Shown here: positions 51,396 to 61,079 of the stretch, in pieces
How positions within the stretch are numbered: position 1 is the stretch's first letter
Layout of the letters: every line of letters starts with the position of its first letter
Origin: Vibrio fluminensis
Lineage (GTDB): Bacteria > Pseudomonadota > Gammaproteobacteria > Enterobacterales > Vibrionaceae
Assembly: GCF_015278125.1 (NCBI RefSeq)
Contig: NZ_JADILO010000009.1
Location: forward strand, 124,001-188,000
Direction of reading: 5' to 3'
Length of the DNA stretch: 64,000 nucleotides
Notes under the pieces: generated by a model
What the model saw: only the letters and a program-made list of their open reading frames with translations
Database searches by the model: none
Told to the model about the DNA's origin: nothing
Translations under genes and position numbers: made by a program

Positions 51396-51804
51396 TAGCC
51401 TGTTTAAACAATTTAGCTAGCTTAGAAGGCGTCAAATGGAGTGTGTTGATGCTGTAAATCTGACGAGATTTGTAAACAATATGGGTATTGATAATAGGGG
51501 AATGCCACTTGGGAAACGCGCAACTGTTAAATAGATTGGCCATTTGTATCACTCATCACTTGATTCTAACCAATTGTTTTGTAGGTATTAAAAAAAGTAA
51601 TTTAAAAAATAACTGTCTATTCCCAGTACAAGGTGTATAGTATTAATAGCTCAAAGAATCGAGCTATTAATGAAACATTTAAGTCAAGATCTTCTCAGTT
51701 TCCTTTCGAATTTTTTCGTCATACTTTCCCTGCGATAACTTTTTCTTCTTTTCTGATTTAGTAGCTTTGATTTGGCTGTTCGTTTAATTAAGGTCGAGGT
51801 ATAT
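51396..51804. other. Intergenic region with the cold-shock gene leader
   Basis: 409 bases without a gene. Contains TTAATAGCTC at 51643-51652 and GAGCTATTAA at 51661-51670, a 10-bp perfect hairpin just downstream of TGTATAGTATT. A leader of about 150 bases up to the csp start is typical of cold-shock mRNAs, whose structure changes with temperature. Confidence 0.5.
51643..51670 (+). promoter_or_regulatory. Hairpin in the csp leader
   Basis: 10-bp stem, 8-base loop, no T run after it. Likely part of the cold-shock 5' leader. Confidence 0.5.
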
Positions 51805-52014
51805 ATGTCAAAGACAACAGGTACAGTTAAGTGGTTTAATGAAACAAAAGGTTTTGGTTTTATCACTCCTGATAACGGTGGCGCGGATGTTTTCGTTCAC
51901 TTCAGAGCGATCACTTCAGATGGTTTTAAAACGCTAGCCGAAGGCCAAAAAGTAAGTTTCGATGTAGAGCAAGGCGGCAAAGGCCCTCAAGCTGCTAACG
52001 TAACTGTACTTTAA
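51805..52014 (+). CDS. Cold-shock protein, CspA family
   Basis: 69 residues from ATG 51805 after GAGGT. RNP-1 KGFGFITP and RNP-2 VFVHF motifs, the single-strand RNA-binding surface of Csp proteins; it ends ANVTVL. The long structured leader suggests cold induction. Confidence 0.95.
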   Translation: MSKTTGTVKWFNETKGFGFITPDNGGADVFVHFRAITSDGFKTLAEGQKVSFDVEQGGKGPQAANVTVL

Positions 52015-52360
52015 ATAGAATTTTAGAGGGGAGGGGTACTTGGCGTAAGTAGGTCTCCCTTATTTAATATCACCAGTAGACAACAGTTCTGCAGCTACTT
52101 CTCACATCCTAACAAGATAGCGCGAAGCCGCTCCACTATTAGTACAAGATAAATTGCTCGCTTCTAGATAACAATATCTCTTGGTCTACCAATCTATAGC
52201 AATTGATTACTTACCAAATAAACGATGTCTCGTGATCCGTAGTGTTTGCCACTATGCGGATGGCGTTGTCGTATTTCTCTTACCTCGGCAAGCGAAGTGC
52301 TAGTTTCACTAGGTTTTAGCTTTGGTTTTTAAGTATTCAGTTAACTACGGAGCTCAAGCT
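52015..52360. other. Intergenic region after csp
   Basis: 346 bases; nothing coding seen. A hairpin with TACTT/AAGTA core flanked by AGGGGAG/CTCCCT at about 52027-52062 and a T-rich tail is the likely csp terminator. The rest must carry the promoter of the next two small genes. Confidence 0.5.
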
Positions 52361-52504
52361 TTGAAAGCACCAAATTCAGCGGCCAAACCTAAGAAAAATA
52401 ACGGTGAAGCTACAGATGAAAAAGTAAATAACATTCATCAGGTAAGACGAAGAATTGAAGATATTTTATTGGAACGAGAACAGAAAAAGCATTTAGAGCT
52501 TTGA
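52361..52504 (+). CDS. Small basic protein (PA3496-like)
   Basis: 47 residues from TTG 52361, eight bases after CGGAG; the open frame extends to 52322. KAPNSAAKPKKNN and QVRRRIEDILLEREQKKHLEL resemble the PA3496 family of short putative envelope-integrity proteins. It precedes another small basic gene. Confidence 0.55.
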   Translation: MKAPNSAAKPKKNNGEATDEKVNNIHQVRRRIEDILLEREQKKHLEL

Positions 52505-52522
52505 TTTTAGAGGTAAAGAGTT

Positions 52523-52726
52523 ATGAAAAAGCCAAGAAGAGCACCAAAGAAAAAACCATGGAAAGGTGAGAACGAAGATCGTTTTACCAGAATGGTAGCA
52601 GAGTATCATGCTGCACAAGCCGAATTGGTTACTATGGAGGCTGGTACGGAAGAGCACGCGAAACAACAGAAACATTGTGAAGCATTGTTCGCCAGTGCAG
52701 AGCGTTTCTTTAATCAGCATCAGTAA
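52523..52726 (+). CDS. Small basic protein of unknown function
   Basis: 67 residues, Lys/Arg-rich N terminus (KKPRRAPKKKPWKG) then a helical region (RFTRMVAEYHAAQAEL). ATG 52523 follows AGAGGTAAAGAG. No family recognised; probably one unit with the preceding gene. Confidence 0.6.
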   Translation: MKKPRRAPKKKPWKGENEDRFTRMVAEYHAAQAELVTMEAGTEEHAKQQKHCEALFASAERFFNQHQ

Positions 52727-52795
52727 TTAGTATTCTGTTGCGATGTCAGTCGTGAAAGAGTGATTGTGAATCGCGCACAAGAATCAAACAAAAAA

Positions 52796-52825
52796 GTCGT
52801 TGTATTATCTTGGTAATACAACGAC
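52796..52825 (-). terminator. Terminator of the sugar-acid operon (reverse strand)
   Basis: GTCGTTGTATTA at 52796-52807 and TAATACAACGAC at 52814-52825 form a perfect 12-bp stem with a run of A on the left, i.e. U on the reverse transcript. Confidence 0.85.
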
Positions 52826-52866
52826 AGTGATCAGCGTATGAACGTAAGAGATAGCAATTAAATTGT

Positions 52867-53493
52867 CTACAAATTACGACATAGTTGGATTTTTTTGGCA
52901 ATAGAGGCCCAATCTTTTTGGCGCATTAATTCTTTATCTACCATCCAACTACCACCACAACAAACCACGGAAGCTAAATTTAGGTAGTTAGATATATTTT
53001 CTAGAGAAATCCCACCAGTAGGCATAAAACGCATAGAGCTATAAGGGGCTGAAATTGCGTTGAGTGATTTAACGCCGCCGTTGGCCTCTGCAGGAAAAAA
53101 CTTCACTAGTTCAATTTTATATCTCAGAGCTTGCTCAATTTCACTCGGTGTGGCGACTCCTGGAATGATTGGAATCCCTCTATCAATACAATGCTGCATA
53201 GTTATAGGGTTAAACCCTGGAGACACAACTAATTCAGCACCAGCTTCAATGGCTAAATCAGCCTGTTCTGGTGTCAGCACAGTGCCAGCAATAATCAAAA
53301 GATCCGGGCATGCCTGCTTCATTTTTGATATCGCTTCGAGAGCTACGGGACTGCGCAATGTTACTTCAGCGATGGGTAAATCATTGTTCAACAATGTTTT
53401 CGCGAGCGGTTCCGCGTGCTCAAGATCTTCTATGACAATGACAGGTACTACCTTGTAGTCTGCTAGCAATTTGAGATGTTGAGCTGCGATCAT
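52867..53493 (-). CDS. eda: KDPG/KHG aldolase
   Basis: 208 residues. The Schiff-base lysine is in ELVKFFPAE near 130; the E-V-T-L-R-S start (IAEVTLRSPVALEAI) is typical. Splits 2-keto-3-deoxy-6-phosphogluconate to pyruvate and glyceraldehyde 3-phosphate. Overlaps the upstream sugar-acid kinase gene by four bases, so the two act in sequence. Confidence 0.9.
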   Translation of the reverse strand: MIAAQHLKLLADYKVVPVIVIEDLEHAEPLAKTLLNNDLPIAEVTLRSPVALEAISKMKQACPDLLIIAGTVLTPEQADLAIEAGAELVVSPGFNPITMQHCIDRGIPIIPGVATPSEIEQALRYKIELVKFFPAEANGGVKSLNAISAPYSSMRFMPTGGISLENISNYLNLASVVCCGGSWMVDKELMRQKDWASIAKKIQLCRNL

Positions 53494-54422
53494 GCGATCA
53501 CCTCCTGTTTAAACTTAATCACATCTTCATAGCGAGGAATAGGTGCAACTGCACCATAACCGGTAGTAGTAAGTGCAGCTGCGCAATTGGCGTAGATAAG
53601 CGCATCTTTCATGTCTGTCCCTTTAACTACCTGACTTAAGAAGGCACCAGAGAAACAATCACCTGCGCCGGTTGCATCTACAGTTGCAACTTTGTGCCCG
53701 TTTGCAATGAAACGCTCGTTCTCCGTTGCGAGCATCGCCCCATCTTTACCCATTTTTAGAACCACTGTTTTAGCACCGAGAGCCAAATAGTAATCTGCAA
53801 TCTTGTTGGCATCTGTTAAACCCGTTAATAGCTGAGCTTCATCTAGACTTGGCAAACAAAAATCAACATGCTTGATCGTTTCATGAATAATGGCTCGCGC
53901 TCTCGGCAAATCCCAAAGTTTTAGACGAAGGTTGGTATCAAACGAGACAAGAGTATTATTTGTTTTGGCCAATTCTATGGCGTGAAATAGCGAATCACTG
54001 GATTGTTCACTAATCGCATGAGTGATAGCTGAAGAGTGCAGGAGTTTAGCCTGAGCAATCGCATGTTCAGGTATTTGTTTTGGTGTGACGAGAGAGGCTG
54101 CAGAACCTTTTCTGTAGAAAGTAAAATGATGGCCATTGTCGTCGTGGGTAATAAAGTATAATCCGGTATGCGCATTACTATTGCGGCAAACGAACTCAGT
54201 ATTCACACCTTCTCGTTCCCATAGTTCAATAAATTTGTCTCCAAAGACGTCGTTTCCAAGGTGAGCGAGCATAGCCACTTTGACGCCTTGGCGAGAAGCG
54301 CTTACTGCGAAGTTTGAAGTATCACCACCATATCCTTGCAGATAAGAGACTTCGGCGTTGTGATTAGGAATTTGTGAAAGCTCGAATAATGGCTCTCCAA
54401 AAGAAAGGATATCAATAGTCAT
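53490..54422 (-). CDS. kdgK: PfkB family kinase, probably 2-keto-3-deoxygluconate kinase
   Basis: 310 residues. GYGGDTSNFAVSASRQG near 31 and the catalytic DATGAGDCFSGAFLSQ near 247. The four-base overlap with the aldolase suggests KDG as substrate. Other sugar-acid kinases of this family cannot be excluded. Confidence 0.8.
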   Translation of the reverse strand: MTIDILSFGEPLFELSQIPNHNAEVSYLQGYGGDTSNFAVSASRQGVKVAMLAHLGNDVFGDKFIELWEREGVNTEFVCRNSNAHTGLYFITHDDNGHHFTFYRKGSAASLVTPKQIPEHAIAQAKLLHSSAITHAISEQSSDSLFHAIELAKTNNTLVSFDTNLRLKLWDLPRARAIIHETIKHVDFCLPSLDEAQLLTGLTDANKIADYYLALGAKTVVLKMGKDGAMLATENERFIANGHKVATVDATGAGDCFSGAFLSQVVKGTDMKDALIYANCAAALTTTGYGAVAPIPRYEDVIKFKQEVIA

Positions 54423-54494
54423 AATATGTATCTCGGGGAATTTTATTTATGGTGAAAGGGATATCATTGATATCCCTTACGTTAATAATGTGGA

Positions 54495-55151
54495 TTAAAT
54501 ACGTCCGTATTTTGCTAATCCTTCGCGCAGAGACCCGTTTTGGATAATCAGTCTCGCTTGTTCTAGTTCACGCGCATCAATAGATTGAGACTCAACAAGA
54601 ATTTGCTCTACGTACTCTTGAGGAACGCAAACTACGCCATCAACGTCTCCGATGATTAAATCACCGGCTCTTACTAAAACGTCACCGATCATCACTGGTT
54701 TATTTGATGAAACTGTTTTAAAGCGACCTAATGTCGTAGCTGGCGAAACCGTTTTCGCGTAAACAGGGAAATCATAGTCTCGACGAATTTCAGCAATATC
54801 GCGCATACCGCCATTAAGTACCGCTCCTTCATGTTTATTCGCCACAGCACCAGCTGTCATTAATCCACCCCATACCGCGACATTTTCTAGAGCAAGGTCT
54901 CCTGAAATAACAATGACGCTGCCCGCTTCAGATTCATCAATCGCGTCGAGAGCGTGTTGTGGAGGAACTTTTTCGTAAGTAGCTTCTTCTTGAATCGTTA
55001 CTGCAGGTCCGACGATTTTTTTGTCGTTGACTCGGTTTTTTATATCAAACGGCAGGAACATAGATCGACCCAAAACTAAGTCACAAGCATCAGCGATAGA
55101 TGCAGTAGAGAAAATGTTACGGTAGCCTTCAATAATTTCATTGCTGTACAT
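54495..55151 (-). CDS. RraA-like protein (aldolase/decarboxylase family)
   Basis: 218 residues. Belongs to the RraA/HMG-aldolase family by TASIADACDLVLGR at the start, GSVIVISGDLALENVAVWGGLMTAGAVANKHEGAVLNGGMRD in the middle (shortened here) and VRAGDLIIGDVDGVVCVP. In catabolic operons such proteins act as aldolases or oxaloacetate-type decarboxylases rather than RNase E regulators. Substrate unknown. Confidence 0.85.
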   Translation of the reverse strand: MYSNEIIEGYRNIFSTASIADACDLVLGRSMFLPFDIKNRVNDKKIVGPAVTIQEEATYEKVPPQHALDAIDESEAGSVIVISGDLALENVAVWGGLMTAGAVANKHEGAVLNGGMRDIAEIRRDYDFPVYAKTVSPATTLGRFKTVSSNKPVMIGDVLVRAGDLIIGDVDGVVCVPQEYVEQILVESQSIDARELEQARLIIQNGSLREGLAKYGRI

Positions 55152-55190
55152 ATTTATTACCTTTAATCAGAAGTTTTGATATTGCTTAAT

Positions 55191-56150
55191 TTATTTATTG
55201 ACCCAGTTTTTCGGTTCATCATTTTGGAAGACACGAAATACTTCCTGGGCTCCTTTGTGTTGTAAATCGACAACAGATTCTTCGGTGTACCAACCTGTAT
55301 GGTCGGTACAAATTACGTTTGGTAGAGCAAGCAAAGGATGGTCTTTGTTGACCGGCTCTTGTTCAAACACATCTATACCCGCAGCATGTATGCGGTTTTC
55401 TTTAAGAGCTTGGAACAAAGCCTGCTCATCAACTAACCCGCCTCGGCCGGTATTCACCAAAACAGCCATTGGTTTCATCAAATTCAATACGTCAGCATTG
55501 ACCATATGACGGGTATGTTCATTCAATGGAGCATGCAACGAGATAAAATCAGACTCTTGGAAGAGCACAGTCAAATCGACTTTAGTCACGCCCACTTTTT
55601 CTGCTTCACTCACACTTAATGCAGGGTCCGAAACTAAAATTGACGTGAAGCCTAATCCTCGTGCCTTTTGGAAAAAGCATTGGGCGATACGTCCAAAGCC
55701 GACGATGCCAAGAGTCTTTCCTCCCATTCTAGGAATTGGTTCGCGTTGGCCGACACCCCAGATGCCATTGCGTACATCTTTATCTCGCTGCGCGATACGA
55801 CGTGTAGCCGCAATCATCAGAGCGACTGCGTGTTCGGCAACATCCTCTGAGCCATAGTCAGGCACGTTAGCCACATAGATGGATTTCTCCTTGGCATAAG
55901 TAAGATCGATATTGTCTACGCCAACTCCATAGCGAACGATTACTCGACACTGTTGAGCAGCATCGATAATGTCGCGGTTAACGATGGCTTCTCGAACCAT
56001 TATCGCGTCGGCGTCAGCCACCTCTGTAAGAATATCGGCCTTGCTCGTACCTACAGGCAAGGCGACAAAATGTGCATTAAACGCTGCGAGTACTCTTTTT
56101 TCCTCTTCGTAATCAAGATAACCAGGTTCTATGACCACTACCTTTTTCAT
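55191..56150 (-). CDS. D-isomer-specific 2-hydroxyacid dehydrogenase
   Basis: 319 residues from ATG 56150, after GGAGTG. Rossmann motif GIVGFGRIAQCF near 150 and the catalytic Arg-Glu-His set in VNTGRGGLVDE, GIDVFEQEP and CTDHTGWYT. The usual catalytic His is in TDHTGW. Oxidises or reduces a 2-hydroxy acid with NAD(P); probably the first step of the pathway encoded here. Its gene is divergent from the TRAP transporter. Confidence 0.88.
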   Translation of the reverse strand: MKKVVVIEPGYLDYEEEKRVLAAFNAHFVALPVGTSKADILTEVADADAIMVREAIVNRDIIDAAQQCRVIVRYGVGVDNIDLTYAKEKSIYVANVPDYGSEDVAEHAVALMIAATRRIAQRDKDVRNGIWGVGQREPIPRMGGKTLGIVGFGRIAQCFFQKARGLGFTSILVSDPALSVSEAEKVGVTKVDLTVLFQESDFISLHAPLNEHTRHMVNADVLNLMKPMAVLVNTGRGGLVDEQALFQALKENRIHAAGIDVFEQEPVNKDHPLLALPNVICTDHTGWYTEESVVDLQHKGAQEVFRVFQNDEPKNWVNK

Positions 56151-56214
56151 AAACACTCCAAACTAACATTTCAGATTTGCTTTTTATTTAGGGTTTTTGT
56201 TTGTTGATTGACAA

Positions 56215-56241
56215 GTGATATTGTTTTAAATTGTGATATTG
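56215..56241. promoter_or_regulatory. Candidate operator of the sugar-acid regulon
   Basis: GTGATATTG at 56215-56223 and 56233-56241 in the gap between the divergent dehydrogenase and dctP genes. The GntR protein from 59.4 kb is the likely binder. Inference. Confidence 0.35.
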
Positions 56242-56361
56242 GTATCGTTTTTGTGTGCTTTGTTGATAGTTATTCAACTAATTTGAACCGGATCACTAAT
56301 ATTTAGGCTTTTTTTATGCTCAAATGCGCTCACAAACTGAAATGTCAAAAAAGGAATTGAT

Positions 56362-57336
56362 ATGAAACTTAATACCCTACTAAAAGTTGTTCCGTTGGCC
56401 TTCGCTGTGAGTTTTACTTCTAGTGCTTTTGCTGAAGTTAATATTCGAGTTGGACACGGTGCTGCTGATACCTACCACATGCATAAAGCATGGGTTAAAT
56501 TCAAAGAGATTGTTGAAGCTGAGTCTAATCAAGGCATTACAGTTGATATATTTCCGAACGGGCAGGTTGGTGGTGACCGAGAATTAACGGAATCAGTTCA
56601 GGCAGGAATTGTTGATATGACATCACCTGTCGTTGAGGTAATGGACGGCTGGGACCCGGCTTTCTCTGTGCCTGGCTTGCCATATATTTTTACCGGACGT
56701 GAAGATGCATTAAATGCACTTTATGGAGATTTTGGTAACGCTCTTTTGTATCGTGCCGAAGATTTTGGACTTAAAGGTTTAGGTTGGATGGAAAATGGTA
56801 TTCGATACATTACAAGTAACAAAGGTGCTGTGAGCCAGCCAAGTGATCTTGAGGGGGTGAAAATCAGAACGATGCAAGTATCTGCTCATATGGATGCTTT
56901 CAGTGCGATGGGCGCGAACCCAACTCCGATGAGTTTTAATGAAGTTTACTCTGCCTTGCAGCAAGGGGTAGTAGATGCGCAAGAAAACCCATTAGGCCAT
57001 ATCTATTCATCTCGATTTTACGAAGTTCAGAAAAACCTTACCTTGACAGGGCATGTATATAGTACGCACATGGTATTAGCGAACCCAGATTTCTATAGCT
57101 CGCTATCTAATGAAGATCGAGCCCTTGTGGATTCTGCACTTAAGCGAGCTATTGACTACCAGCAAGAAGTTATTGCGAATGAAGAAAAAGAGCAATTAGC
57201 AGCGATCGAAAAGGCGGGCGTAGAAATAGTACATTTATCTCCTGAACAGTCTAAAGCATTTCAAGATATTACCGCTCCGATTCGCGAAAAGTATACCAAG
57301 ATGGTAGACCCAGCAATTTTAGCTAAGTTGAACTAA
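56362..57336 (+). CDS. TRAP transporter substrate-binding protein (DctP)
   Basis: 324 residues with a signal peptide (AFA-EV). Contains VRVGHGAADTYHMHKAWVKF-like start and the carboxylate-binding arginine region KIRTMQVSAHMDAFSAMGANPTPM. Binds an organic or sugar acid in the periplasm. First gene of a dctPQM set. Confidence 0.9.
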   Translation: MKLNTLLKVVPLAFAVSFTSSAFAEVNIRVGHGAADTYHMHKAWVKFKEIVEAESNQGITVDIFPNGQVGGDRELTESVQAGIVDMTSPVVEVMDGWDPAFSVPGLPYIFTGREDALNALYGDFGNALLYRAEDFGLKGLGWMENGIRYITSNKGAVSQPSDLEGVKIRTMQVSAHMDAFSAMGANPTPMSFNEVYSALQQGVVDAQENPLGHIYSSRFYEVQKNLTLTGHVYSTHMVLANPDFYSSLSNEDRALVDSALKRAIDYQQEVIANEEKEQLAAIEKAGVEIVHLSPEQSKAFQDITAPIREKYTKMVDPAILAKLN

Positions 57337-57389
57337 TTATTACCCTATATTCTAGCGTACATTTCGTACGCTAGAATTTGAGAGGACGT

Positions 57390-57923
57390 ATGAAATTACT
57401 AAAGTTAATAGATGATAAGTTAGAAAGTTGGTTAATTAACTTTCTTCTTGCGAATATCGTAATTTGGGTTTTTGTACAAGTGGTGATGCGTTATGTGTTT
57501 AGTAATTCACTTCCTTGGTCTGAAGAATTTGTACGATGGTGCTTTATTTGGTTTATATGGATAGGTGTTAGTTATGGCTTCAAAACCAGAAAACACATTT
57601 CTGTAACAGCGCTTATTAACCTGTTTCCAAAGAAAGTTGAGAGTGTGATTAATGTATTGGTAAATGTGATTATCCTTTGGTTTATGGTGAAACTGTGTAT
57701 TTATGGTGTTGAGCAAGTCAACAATCCCATTATCGCAAGACAGAGTTCAATTGTACTAGAGTTTCCATTTACTGATACGCGAGTTGGTATGCAATGGTTA
57801 TATGCAAGTTTGCCATTTGGGGCGTTACTGAGTGCTTTGCGTTTAACTCAAAATACATTTTATGACATTAAATCATTAATTAATAAAAACGTAGAGTCTT
57901 CTTTGTTGGAGCAAGGTAGGTAG
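57390..57923 (+). CDS. TRAP transporter small permease (DctQ)
   Basis: 177 residues from ATG 57390 (GAGAGGA upstream). Four membrane helices, PWSEEFVRWCFIWFIWIG typical of DctQ. Ends one base before the large subunit gene. Confidence 0.88.
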   Translation: MKLLKLIDDKLESWLINFLLANIVIWVFVQVVMRYVFSNSLPWSEEFVRWCFIWFIWIGVSYGFKTRKHISVTALINLFPKKVESVINVLVNVIILWFMVKLCIYGVEQVNNPIIARQSSIVLEFPFTDTRVGMQWLYASLPFGALLSALRLTQNTFYDIKSLINKNVESSLLEQGR

Positions 57924-57924
57924 T

Positions 57925-59232
57925 ATGGTTTCTTTTACTCTATTTGGCGTTTTCTTTCTTCTCGTTTTGTTAGGGGCGCCTGTTGCAATTTGTTTAGGTT
58001 TATCATCTTTAGTTGTTTTGGAGTATTTACCTAAAACCCCAAATATTTCTCTACTCGCAAAAAGTGTAGTTATGGGAGGCGATTCGTTTGTATTAGTAGC
58101 GATTCCTCTTTTCGTCCTTGCCGGCGAAGTGATGCAGAAAGGTGGCTTATCAACAAGGATTGTCGGCGCAGCGAACAGTTTAGTTGGTCATTTTAAAGCG
58201 GGTTTGGCGTATGTAAATGTCTTGGCAAGTATGTTTTTTGCCGCGATTTCTGGTTCTTCGCCAGCGACAGTTGCAGCAATTGGCTCAAATATGGTTCCAG
58301 AGATGGAGCGTGAAGGTTACAAGCGTCCTTTCTCGGCTGCGTTAACGGCTGCTGCGGGTATTACCGGTGTTATGATTCCACCTTCCATTCCGTTAATCGT
58401 TTATGGTGTTACCGCCAACCAATCGATAGGAAAGCTGTTTTTAGCGGGTATAGTTCCAGGCGTCATGTTTGGCCTGGGTTACATGCTTGTTTCTCGCTTT
58501 ATGATCAATAGTGCGATCATGCCTGCTAGTATTGCTAGTAACAAAATGAAGCAAGCGATTAAAGGAGTCGAAAAACCAAAACAGGGTTGGCGTCAACACT
58601 CTATTTGGGCATTAATTGTTCCCGTGATCATTCTTGGTGGTATTTACGGAGGGATTTTTACTCCGACTGAAGCCGCTGGTGTAGCGGTCGTCTATGCGCT
58701 TTTTGTCAGTATGTTTGTCTATGGCGATCTAAAGGTTAAAGACCTCGGTGATGTTTTCTTACGATCAGGTTTAACTTCAGCAACGGTATTAGTGATGGTT
58801 GTAATGGCTGCTTCATTTGGCCGATTACTGACTCTTGAGCGCGTACCTGTGGAAGTAGCGAATCTAATCACCACGCTGTCGGACAACCCGTTAATCGTAC
58901 TATTGCTAATCAACATCATGCTATTGATTGTTGGTATGTTCATGGAGACGATCGCATCGATCATTATTTTGACACCGATACTATTACCGATTGTTCAGAC
59001 AATGGGAATCGATCCTGTTCACTTTGGTGTAATTATGACAGTTAACTTAGCGATTGGATTCTGTACGCCACCATTAGGTGCCAACTTATTCGTGGCAACA
59101 GGCATAGCCGACGTTACTCTAGAAGAACTAGTGAAGTCGATTATTCCATTTTTGATCGCCATGGTGGTTATGCTGATGATGGTGACCTATATACCGTCAT
59201 TATCTATGTTTTTACCATCAATATTTATGTGA
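57925..59232 (+). CDS. TRAP transporter large permease (DctM)
   Basis: 435 residues, about 12 membrane helices. GAPVAICLGLSSLVVL at the start, FFAAISGSSPATVAAIGS near 110, ITGVMIPPSIPLIVYGV near 150, LTPILLPIVQTMGIDPVHFGVIM near 345 and CTPPLGANLFVATGIA near 385 mark the sodium-coupled DctM subunit. Confidence 0.92.
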   Translation: MVSFTLFGVFFLLVLLGAPVAICLGLSSLVVLEYLPKTPNISLLAKSVVMGGDSFVLVAIPLFVLAGEVMQKGGLSTRIVGAANSLVGHFKAGLAYVNVLASMFFAAISGSSPATVAAIGSNMVPEMEREGYKRPFSAALTAAAGITGVMIPPSIPLIVYGVTANQSIGKLFLAGIVPGVMFGLGYMLVSRFMINSAIMPASIASNKMKQAIKGVEKPKQGWRQHSIWALIVPVIILGGIYGGIFTPTEAAGVAVVYALFVSMFVYGDLKVKDLGDVFLRSGLTSATVLVMVVMAASFGRLLTLERVPVEVANLITTLSDNPLIVLLLINIMLLIVGMFMETIASIIILTPILLPIVQTMGIDPVHFGVIMTVNLAIGFCTPPLGANLFVATGIADVTLEELVKSIIPFLIAMVVMLMMVTYIPSLSMFLPSIFM

Positions 59233-59399
59233 TTTATATTTGGCTGAATATAAGAAAGCAGGTGGTCAGTTTCTTATATTCGGCTGATATAGCAGACTTC
59301 TAAAATGATATGTGTGATCAGATAATCTATCTAGACTCCATTGCTAAAGAGAGAGATAATTGTGTATGATAACGATGTGGATAGAAATAAGATATTGAT

Positions 59400-60047
59400 A
59401 TGAAACAAGATTTACTGACGGATGTGGTGTATCGCCGCATAAGAGAAATGATAATAGTAGGTACTCTTCCAATGGGGAGTAAAATTTCTGAGTCGGTGCT
59501 GGCGACCAAGTTAAGTGCTACCAAAGCTCCGATCAGAGCCGCGTTAAAAAAGCTACAAAGCGAAGGGCTAGTAAATATCATTCCTAAAAGTGGTACATTT
59601 GTATTTCATGTCACACCTGATGAATTCAATGAGCTTTTAGAGTTTCGTTATGTGGTTGAATCAGAAGCATTAAGTCTCGCATTTGAGAAAAACTTAAAGC
59701 ATCTTGTACAAGAGCTTAGCTTTATCATTGATAAAATGGAGTGGGCTATTACGAATAATAGTAAGCTCGAATATCTTCAATTGGATAATGAATTTCACCA
59801 GGTTATTATTTCTTTCTGCATGAATCGCTATTTTAAAGAATCTTACGACATGATTTGTGCACGCATGGCTACGACTAGAAATTATTTAGGTAGCAATGAA
59901 GAGCATATGGAACGCTCTTTAATGCAGCATAAGGAAATTGTAAATAGCTTGACCTCTGGTGATATTGATAGTTCAAGGAAATTATTGGCAGAGCATATTT
60001 TGCCTCAACATGGTGCATATTGGAAGGCCAGTAATTTCACAAGCTAA
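59400..60047 (+). CDS. GntR family regulator (FCD subfamily)
   Basis: 215 residues. Winged helix 5-70 (YRRIREMIIVGTLPMGSKISESVLATKLSATKAPIRAALKKLQSEGLV) and a C-terminal FCD ligand domain with metal-binding Asp and His (LDNEFHQVII, ARMATTRN, HKEIVN). It is the probable regulator of the flanking dehydrogenase and TRAP genes, sensing the acid or its breakdown product. Placed about 170 bases after dctM. Confidence 0.9.
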   Translation: MKQDLLTDVVYRRIREMIIVGTLPMGSKISESVLATKLSATKAPIRAALKKLQSEGLVNIIPKSGTFVFHVTPDEFNELLEFRYVVESEALSLAFEKNLKHLVQELSFIIDKMEWAITNNSKLEYLQLDNEFHQVIISFCMNRYFKESYDMICARMATTRNYLGSNEEHMERSLMQHKEIVNSLTSGDIDSSRKLLAEHILPQHGAYWKASNFTS

Positions 60048-60103
60048 ATGAGAGAAATACTGGTAATTTTCACTTATCACTCAACTTAGAATTTTCTGAT
60101 ATT

Positions 60104-60970
60104 ATGATTTTAGGTGTAGTTGCCAGTTTCTTTGGCGCATTTTTACAAGCGATAAATTATGTTGTTACTCAGAGATGTCAAAAAAAATATCTAATTGATG
60201 GTGTTAAATTGCTTGTAGCAATTCATATCTTTATGGGTATTGTTGCTCTTTCGATGTCTATTGCTTTCGAGTTGTTTAAATTCCTTCCTGCCGATAGTAT
60301 TTGGCTGTTTTTGAAAGTAAATATACCTTACTTGACGGCACAATATTTTTTACTGAGTGCAATAAAACAGAGTGATGCATCAATCGTTTCCCCCTTGCTT
60401 GCTTTAAAGGTACCGGTTCTCGCATTACTTGCATTAGCTGGTGGCCAATATAATTTTTCTGCGAATCAAATATTGTCGATAGTTTTGATTGTAATGTTGG
60501 CTTTCTGCTTTTCGGCGTTGTCTGGTAGATTACTCTTGAAGCCTCTGTGCTATATCTTTTTCGCCAGTATAGGGTATAGCTTCTCGGATGTTGCCATCAC
60601 CGAGTTTTCACATCAGCTACCATTTGACCTTCCTATCTATCAAGCTTTTGCAACGATTTGTTTAAATTATTCTTTTTGTGGTCTGTTAGCTCTCCTTTTT
60701 ATTCGACCATTTGATGTAAGTTTGAGTGATGTTTGGTGTTCCAAATGGGTCGCATTGACATGGTTTGTTGCGGTTATGTTCCTAATACTAGGATTCAATC
60801 TGTCAGGGGTTGTTTCTGGTAATATTGTACAAACTTTGCGTGGCGTGATTGGGGTAGTCATTGCGTTCTTTCTTTTTAGAAAGGTAGTTGACCAGCCAAT
60901 GAAACTTTGGTTAAAGAAGCTTGCTATTGCTTTTTTAATGGTCTTCGCCGTTACAATTTACTACCTATAA
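60104..60970 (+). CDS. EamA-like transporter
   Basis: 288 residues, ten membrane segments (ILGVVASFFGAFLQAINYVVTQRC at the start, VVSGNIVQTLRGVIGVVIAFFLFRKVV near the end). Not a clear match to a named family; the fold is DMT-like. It could export an intermediate of the sugar-acid pathway. ATG 60104 lacks a clear ribosome site. Confidence 0.72.
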   Translation: MILGVVASFFGAFLQAINYVVTQRCQKKYLIDGVKLLVAIHIFMGIVALSMSIAFELFKFLPADSIWLFLKVNIPYLTAQYFLLSAIKQSDASIVSPLLALKVPVLALLALAGGQYNFSANQILSIVLIVMLAFCFSALSGRLLLKPLCYIFFASIGYSFSDVAITEFSHQLPFDLPIYQAFATICLNYSFCGLLALLFIRPFDVSLSDVWCSKWVALTWFVAVMFLILGFNLSGVVSGNIVQTLRGVIGVVIAFFLFRKVVDQPMKLWLKKLAIAFLMVFAVTIYYL

Positions 60971-61079
60971 CGAGAATTTGGCTTCTCCGTTTTTCTACCT
61001 CAACGTATAATTTCTAAAATTTCTGCATCCTTTTACGACGTCATCCGTGATAGAGATAAATCGTATTGAGGATGTCCTG

